Positions 60,597 through 64,000 of a stretch of 64,000 nucleotides of DNA are shown here, piece after piece. Numbering within the stretch: position 1 is the first letter of the stretch; each line of letters begins with the position of its first letter. The notes beneath the pieces are model-generated. The model did no database searches and was not told the origin of the DNA. It saw only the letters and a program-made list of their open reading frames with translations. The DNA is taken from NCBI RefSeq assembly GCF_030546645.1, contig NZ_JAUOTO010000005.1, forward strand, positions 434,001 to 498,000, written 5' to 3'. The stretch comes from Flavitalea plasmicola (GTDB lineage Bacteria; Bacteroidota; Bacteroidia; Chitinophagales; Chitinophagaceae). A program made the position numbers and the translations under genes.

Positions 60597-61511
60597 TCAC
60601 CTGAACGTAATATCCACCTCCCCGCCCGGAGAGCTGTTGCTCACCACGATGGCCCGTTGCGGAGCGCCGCTGGCGTGTGCCGTTGTCCAGCCGATGCTGG
60701 CATTGGTGCTGCCTTTCAGGATCTGGATGGAGGACATGGCTACGCTGCTGTTGGGAGGATATTGTGTGCTGACATTGGTGATGCCATAGGCTTCCAGCGT
60801 CTCGGCTGCCCAGAAAGCCTGCGGGACATTGTTGACCTGGAGGGCAGAGGCGGCGGAGTAGCCAGTAAAGGAAGAATTGTAGCTGTAGTTACTACCGGAG
60901 ACGGCCGTTTGCTTCATGACGCCCTGCAGCGTCGTGCCGGGATTGACGGTGACGAGACTGCCAAAGAATGCCTGGCTGCTGGATACATACCAGTTGGTGA
61001 TGGCCCAGTATTTTCCGCCTCCCGCCGCCGAGGGACCCCATTGCAATACGGGTTGGATGATATAGGAGGTGGAGGTGGTGCCGTCCTGCATTCCATTGAA
61101 TAGAAATAAGGTCTGGCTGGCTTTCGACGCCGGCACTGAAGGCACGACCCAATTGGTGGTGAAATTAGTGATGGCCGTCCCCGTGTTGGTCCAATAAGCA
61201 TAAGCGATCCATCCCGAGGCAGGGGCAGGGACGATGGGCGCCGTTCTTTTTACTTCTCCAAAATCTTCCAGCGTTTTGCCTGTGCGGCCGTCGGTCTTCA
61301 GCAGCCGGCCTTTGTAGACGGTGAGCTGATGTCCTTCCCCAATGAAGTGGACCCGGGACTTTTCCATATAGCCGGCGGGCGTGAGTACCAGCTCTTCATT
61401 GCTGGTGGTGGCCGGTGCAACGGGTGCGTTGATGTCTTTCCGGCAGGCGGTGAAGATAAGCAGCGTGAACGCTACGATGGTCCAGTGGCGGGCATGATGA
61501 TGCATGTTCAT
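60597..61511 (-). CDS. Lipoprotein with glutamic-peptidase (G1/eqolisin)-like fold
   Basis: A 304-residue lipoprotein (lipobox IFTAC). After a linker, residues about 95-300 have a lectin-like beta-sandwich pattern: TNWVVPSVPASKASQTLFLFNGMQD, a Gln in IIQPVLQWG, and FWAAETLEAYGI, which resembles the Glu-containing strand of G1 peptidases (Gln and Glu dyad). G1 peptidases are acid proteases, best known in fungi. The match is by pattern only, and a non-catalytic lectin-like protein is the alternative. It is convergent with the alpha/beta hydrolase. Confidence 0.55.
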   Translation of the reverse strand: MNMHHHARHWTIVAFTLLIFTACRKDINAPVAPATTSNEELVLTPAGYMEKSRVHFIGEGHQLTVYKGRLLKTDGRTGKTLEDFGEVKRTAPIVPAPASGWIAYAYWTNTGTAITNFTTNWVVPSVPASKASQTLFLFNGMQDGTTSTSYIIQPVLQWGPSAAGGGKYWAITNWYVSSSQAFFGSLVTVNPGTTLQGVMKQTAVSGSNYSYNSSFTGYSAASALQVNNVPQAFWAAETLEAYGITNVSTQYPPNSSVAMSSIQILKGSTNASIGWTTAHASGAPQRAIVVSNSSPGGEVDITFR

Positions 61512-61647
61512 AACATTGTTTTTTTATGAATAGATATGGTTCCGACGGGGATGGGCTTGTGAGAATGTTATTGACAGTGAAAAAAGGAAGTTGTTAAATG
61601 TATTAAGTATTTAACGATTTAAATATTCGGTTACCCGAAAATAAAAT

Positions 61648-62163
61648 TCAGTTAAGTGCAATCGCTGCATACATATTGGCCCTGCCATAGGCGGAGGGAC
61701 GTTGCCCTAATTTTTTCACCTGCTTGTAGCCTGCAGTGATGAAGAGTTTTGTCAGGGAAGCATAGCTTACAGGATACGGCACCCAGGTGGAGACGGCCTG
61801 GTCCGTGTCGTATTCGACGATGAGCACCGGGCTGCCGGGGCGCATACAGGCGCTGAGCTTGTCCAGCAGGGAGGGTTTATCTTTGACGTAGTGGAGGGAA
61901 TTAGCCATCAGTATGCCGTCGAGATCACGCAACGGAAGATCGTCTTTGACAAAGTCGGCTTTTATGGGTATCATGTGGGCGGTTTGTCGAAGCCGGGGGT
62001 TGGTGTCGACGCCGTAGACCGTGCTTTGGAGCGGTAGCAAATGCGTGAGTGCTTCCGTGAAGAGCCCGGTGCCGCAACCCAGGTCCGCCCAGTGTTGCGG
62101 ATGTGCGGATGGCAGGAGTGGCGTGGCGGCGTCAATGAGGGCAATGGCTTCACGAAGTGTCAT
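61648..62163 (-). CDS. Class I SAM-dependent methyltransferase
   Basis: A 171-residue protein with a small Rossmann methyltransferase fold: SAM motif I WADLGCGTGLFTEAL, then VYGVDTNPRL, the acidic GILMANSLHYVKDK and PVLIVEYDTD. The substrate is unknown. The gene is divergent from an AraC-type regulator, with only 19 bases between the two start codons. A perfect TACCTTTG box lies in that gap on this strand. Confidence 0.82.
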   Translation of the reverse strand: MTLREAIALIDAATPLLPSAHPQHWADLGCGTGLFTEALTHLLPLQSTVYGVDTNPRLRQTAHMIPIKADFVKDDLPLRDLDGILMANSLHYVKDKPSLLDKLSACMRPGSPVLIVEYDTDQAVSTWVPYPVSYASLTKLFITAGYKQVKKLGQRPSAYGRANMYAAIALN

Positions 62164-62170
62164 GGGACGT

Positions 62171-62178
62171 CAAAGGTA
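62171..62178 (-). promoter_or_regulatory. Bacteroidota -7 box (TACCTTTG) for the methyltransferase gene
   Basis: An exact TAnnTTTG element on the minus strand, 7 bases from the methyltransferase ATG at 62163 and inside a 19-base divergent gap. Its -33 element would have to lie inside the coding sequence of the AraC gene. Confidence 0.5.
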
Positions 62179-62182
62179 TTAA

Positions 62183-63037
62183 ATGAAAAACATTCCGATC
62201 AGGCATATTCAGGTGGCCCAGAAAGAGCCGGACTTCTTCGGAGGATTCAGTATCCGGGATGTCAGGACGCTGCTGGATGGGAAGGACATGGTCCAGGAAC
62301 TTCACCGGCATGATTTCTTTTATGTGCTGGCGTTGAAAAAAGGCGCAGGTCGTCATGAGATAGATTTTACATCGTACGAGGTTTGCGACCATTCCGTCGC
62401 CTTCATGCGCCCGGGGCAGGTGCATCAGCTTACCCTGAAAGCGGGCGCCATAGGGTATCTGCTGGCGTTTGAGACCGGGACCTACTATCCGAATGACAAG
62501 GGATCAAAGCAGCTGCTGCGAAAGGCAGGTATTCGGAACCATTACCTTTTTGAGGCCGCCAGGTTTAAAAAGTTGATCGCCGGCTTGGATCACCTATTCC
62601 AGGAGTATACTGACAAACAAGAGGGCTATCAAAAGGTGATCAAGGCATACCTGGATATTTTCCTGGTAGAGCTGGTGCGGCAGCATCGTGAAAGCGCTCC
62701 GGGTGTCGTTAGCTATGCACAGGAAAAACTGGAGGAGCTATTAGAGCTTTTAGAGACGGATATTTCCCACCATAAGGAGGTGTCTGCATATGCTGCGATG
62801 TTGCACCTTTCCCCCTACCAGCTGAATGCGATCACGAAGGCGATGCTGGGTAAAACGTGCTCGGCGCTGATCCATGAATATATCATCCTGGAGTCGAAAA
62901 GACTGCTGCTGGCCACCTCCAACCAGGTGAGCCAGATCGCCTATCAACTGGGCTATGAAGATGTCGCTTACTTTATCCGGTTCTTTAAAAAGCATACAGG
63001 GCATTCACCCGAGGTTTTCAGGCAGCATTTCAGGTAA
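62183..63037 (+). CDS. AraC-family regulator with cupin-type sensor domain
   Basis: A 284-residue regulator. The N-terminal half is a cupin-like arm (about 25-110; ELHRHDFFYVLALKKGAGRHEIDF, then VAFMRPGQVHQLTLKAGAIGYLLAF). The C-terminal half (about 185-284) is the AraC DNA-binding domain, with VSAYAAMLHLSPYQLNAITKAMLGKT and VSQIAYQLGYEDVAYFIRFFKKHTGHSPEVFRQ. The cupin arm usually binds a small ligand or mediates dimerisation. Divergence from the methyltransferase gene with almost no gap suggests it controls that gene. Confidence 0.9.
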   Translation: MKNIPIRHIQVAQKEPDFFGGFSIRDVRTLLDGKDMVQELHRHDFFYVLALKKGAGRHEIDFTSYEVCDHSVAFMRPGQVHQLTLKAGAIGYLLAFETGTYYPNDKGSKQLLRKAGIRNHYLFEAARFKKLIAGLDHLFQEYTDKQEGYQKVIKAYLDIFLVELVRQHRESAPGVVSYAQEKLEELLELLETDISHHKEVSAYAAMLHLSPYQLNAITKAMLGKTCSALIHEYIILESKRLLLATSNQVSQIAYQLGYEDVAYFIRFFKKHTGHSPEVFRQHFR

Positions 63038-63086
63038 GTCCTGCTCAACTTTATTTTTGTCCTATCCTGCTGACGACTGGGAGAGC

Positions 63087-63094
63087 TACCTTTG
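63087..63094 (+). promoter_or_regulatory. Bacteroidota -7 box (TACCTTTG) for the second methyltransferase
   Basis: An exact TAnnTTTG element 14 bases before the ATG at 63109, so the message would have a short leader. It separates this gene from the AraC regulator, whose stop is about 50 bases upstream. Confidence 0.5.
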
Positions 63095-63108
63095 GGGTAA
63101 ATAAAATT

Positions 63109-63738
63109 ATGATGGATCAGAAATGGGATGAGCGATACAAAGACCAGGAATTCGCTTATGGCAAAACGCCGAATTTATTCTTTAAGGAATGGCTTGAAAA
63201 ATTTCAGCCAGGGTCGATCCTCATGCCGGCCGATGGGGAAGGACGCAATGGGGTATTTGCCGCCCGGCTTGGATGGAAAGTGACTTCATTCGATCAAAGC
63301 GCGGAAGGGCGATCGAAAGCATTGGCGCTTGCAAAAGAGCAGGGTATTACGCTGGACTATATCGTGGGAGACCTGGAGCAACTGCCATTTGAAAAGGAAT
63401 CATTCGATGCCATTGGGCTGGTGTATGCACATTTTGACGCTGAGAAGAAGCCGGTCTTTCACCGGAAGCTGGATGGCTATCTCCGGCCAGGCGGGATCAT
63501 TATTTTTGAGGCTTTCAGCAAAAGCCATCTGCATTACGTCCAACTGGATCCGAAGGTCGGGGGACCAAGGGACATCGATATGTTGTACGCGACGGCAGAA
63601 ATAATGACCGATTTTCCAAATTATGACACGCTGGTGCTGGAGGAAGCCGAAATCCAATTAAATGAAGGGAAATATCACAATGGGAAGGGTTCTGTGATTA
63701 GATTTGTGGGAAGAAAAAAGAACTATGCGCAGCAATAA
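63109..63738 (+). CDS. Class I SAM-dependent methyltransferase (thiopurine/TehB-type)
   Basis: A 209-residue methyltransferase beginning WDERYKDQEFAYGKTPNLFFKEW, a start found in TehB- and thiopurine-like enzymes. The SAM motif is slightly unusual (ILMPADGEGRNGVFAARLG) and is followed by VTSFDQSAEG and YIVGDLEQLPF. Enzymes of this group methylate small molecules, often tellurite, thiols or quinone-like compounds. The substrate here is unknown. The next gene starts inside its last codons. Confidence 0.85.
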   Translation: MMDQKWDERYKDQEFAYGKTPNLFFKEWLEKFQPGSILMPADGEGRNGVFAARLGWKVTSFDQSAEGRSKALALAKEQGITLDYIVGDLEQLPFEKESFDAIGLVYAHFDAEKKPVFHRKLDGYLRPGGIIIFEAFSKSHLHYVQLDPKVGGPRDIDMLYATAEIMTDFPNYDTLVLEEAEIQLNEGKYHNGKGSVIRFVGRKKNYAQQ

Positions 63739-64000
63739 TATTTTGATCGTGCTGGCCATGCTGATAGCACCAGCGGGTTTTGCCCAGGTACAGGTGAGTG
63801 AAGAGCCCATGCATCATAAGGTGTTTGACAACGGCTGGGTACGGATCCTGGATGTCCATGTTCCTGCCGGGGATACGTCCCGCTGGCATAAGCATTCGAC
63901 GCCTTCTGTATTTCTTATTCTCAGTGATACCAAGACGGGCTCGGAGGTGCGGATCGAACCGAAGGGCAGACCAGCCTTTACGGACGGTCGCATTTGGTTC
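63725..64000 (+). CDS. Secreted cupin-like protein, 3' end outside window
   Basis: The frame opens at ATG 63725, overlapping the end of the methyltransferase gene by 14 bases, and is still open at the window edge. It encodes a signal peptide (MRSNNILIVLAMLIAPAGF, then AQ) and the beginning of a cupin-like domain (VRILDVHVPAGDTSRWHKHSTPSVFLIL), whose paired His residues fit a metal-binding cupin. It is probably co-transcribed with the methyltransferase. Confidence 0.75.
   Translation, partial: MRSNNILIVLAMLIAPAGFAQVQVSEEPMHHKVFDNGWVRILDVHVPAGDTSRWHKHSTPSVFLILSDTKTGSEVRIEPKGRPAFTDGRIWF

Overview
The window reads as chromosomal DNA of a Bacteroidota bacterium, most likely of the family Chitinophagaceae. 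I infer this from the gldJ-porU-porV type IX secretion cluster, a PorP/SprF protein, several secreted proteins with type IX sorting domains, three long MacB/FtsX-type permeases, the bacillithiol gene bshA, and exact TAnnTTTG promoter -7 boxes in front of several genes. No rRNA, tRNA, CRISPR array or intact insertion sequence was seen.

Layout. 0-1.3 kb: the end of an AT-rich putative muramidase-type toxin gene with an abutting lipoprotein that could be its immunity protein. 1.4-7.4 kb: a murF/GH2 glycosidase pair, an unknown protein and a 5'-truncated MutS-like remnant. 7.6-12.5 kb: two tandem ABC-type permeases. 12.5-19.2 kb: gldJ divergent from porU-porV. 19.3-27.9 kb: housekeeping genes (ispF, dut, a DUF4292 lipoprotein, two degenerate LytM envelope proteins, bshA, an M28 peptidase). 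27.9-35.3 kb: an RsmI-like methyltransferase, a CysZ-like membrane protein, a 3-methyladenine glycosylase, two NHL-repeat lipoproteins, a disrupted yjbQ, a PorP-like protein and upp. 35.5-37.3 kb: anmK carrying expanded 7-bp repeats inside its reading frame. 37.4-40.4 kb: a two-gene unit, HEAT-CHAT protease plus bacterial gasdermin. 40.6-50.4 kb: a T9SS type B cargo protein, an AraC regulator divergent from a TetX-like monooxygenase, unknown proteins, and a four-gene LiaF-like/DUF4288/LytS/LytT operon. 50.5-64 kb: a DUF1338 dioxygenase, an Rpn-type protein, type IX cargo proteins, a third permease, a secreted hydrolase, a glutamic-peptidase-like lipoprotein, two methyltransferases, a second AraC regulator and the start of a secreted cupin.

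The standout system is the gasdermin pair at 37362-40445. A caspase-fold CHAT protease with its His/Cys dyad, an N-terminal HEAT-like sensor region and a repetitive Pro/Gly linker is followed 6 bp later by a 264-residue gasdermin-like protein with a short acidic tail. On known family biology the protease would cut the tail and release a membrane pore as an abortive anti-phage response.

Two repeat systems also stand out. A 7-bp repeat (agctgca, agctaca, agcgaca, agcttca and relatives) lies just after the stop codons of four genes between 19 and 33 kb, twice as inverted arrays. It also occurs inside anmK, where it is read as a heptapeptide repeat. A separate intergenic element is present in two diverged copies, near 45 kb and 51 kb.
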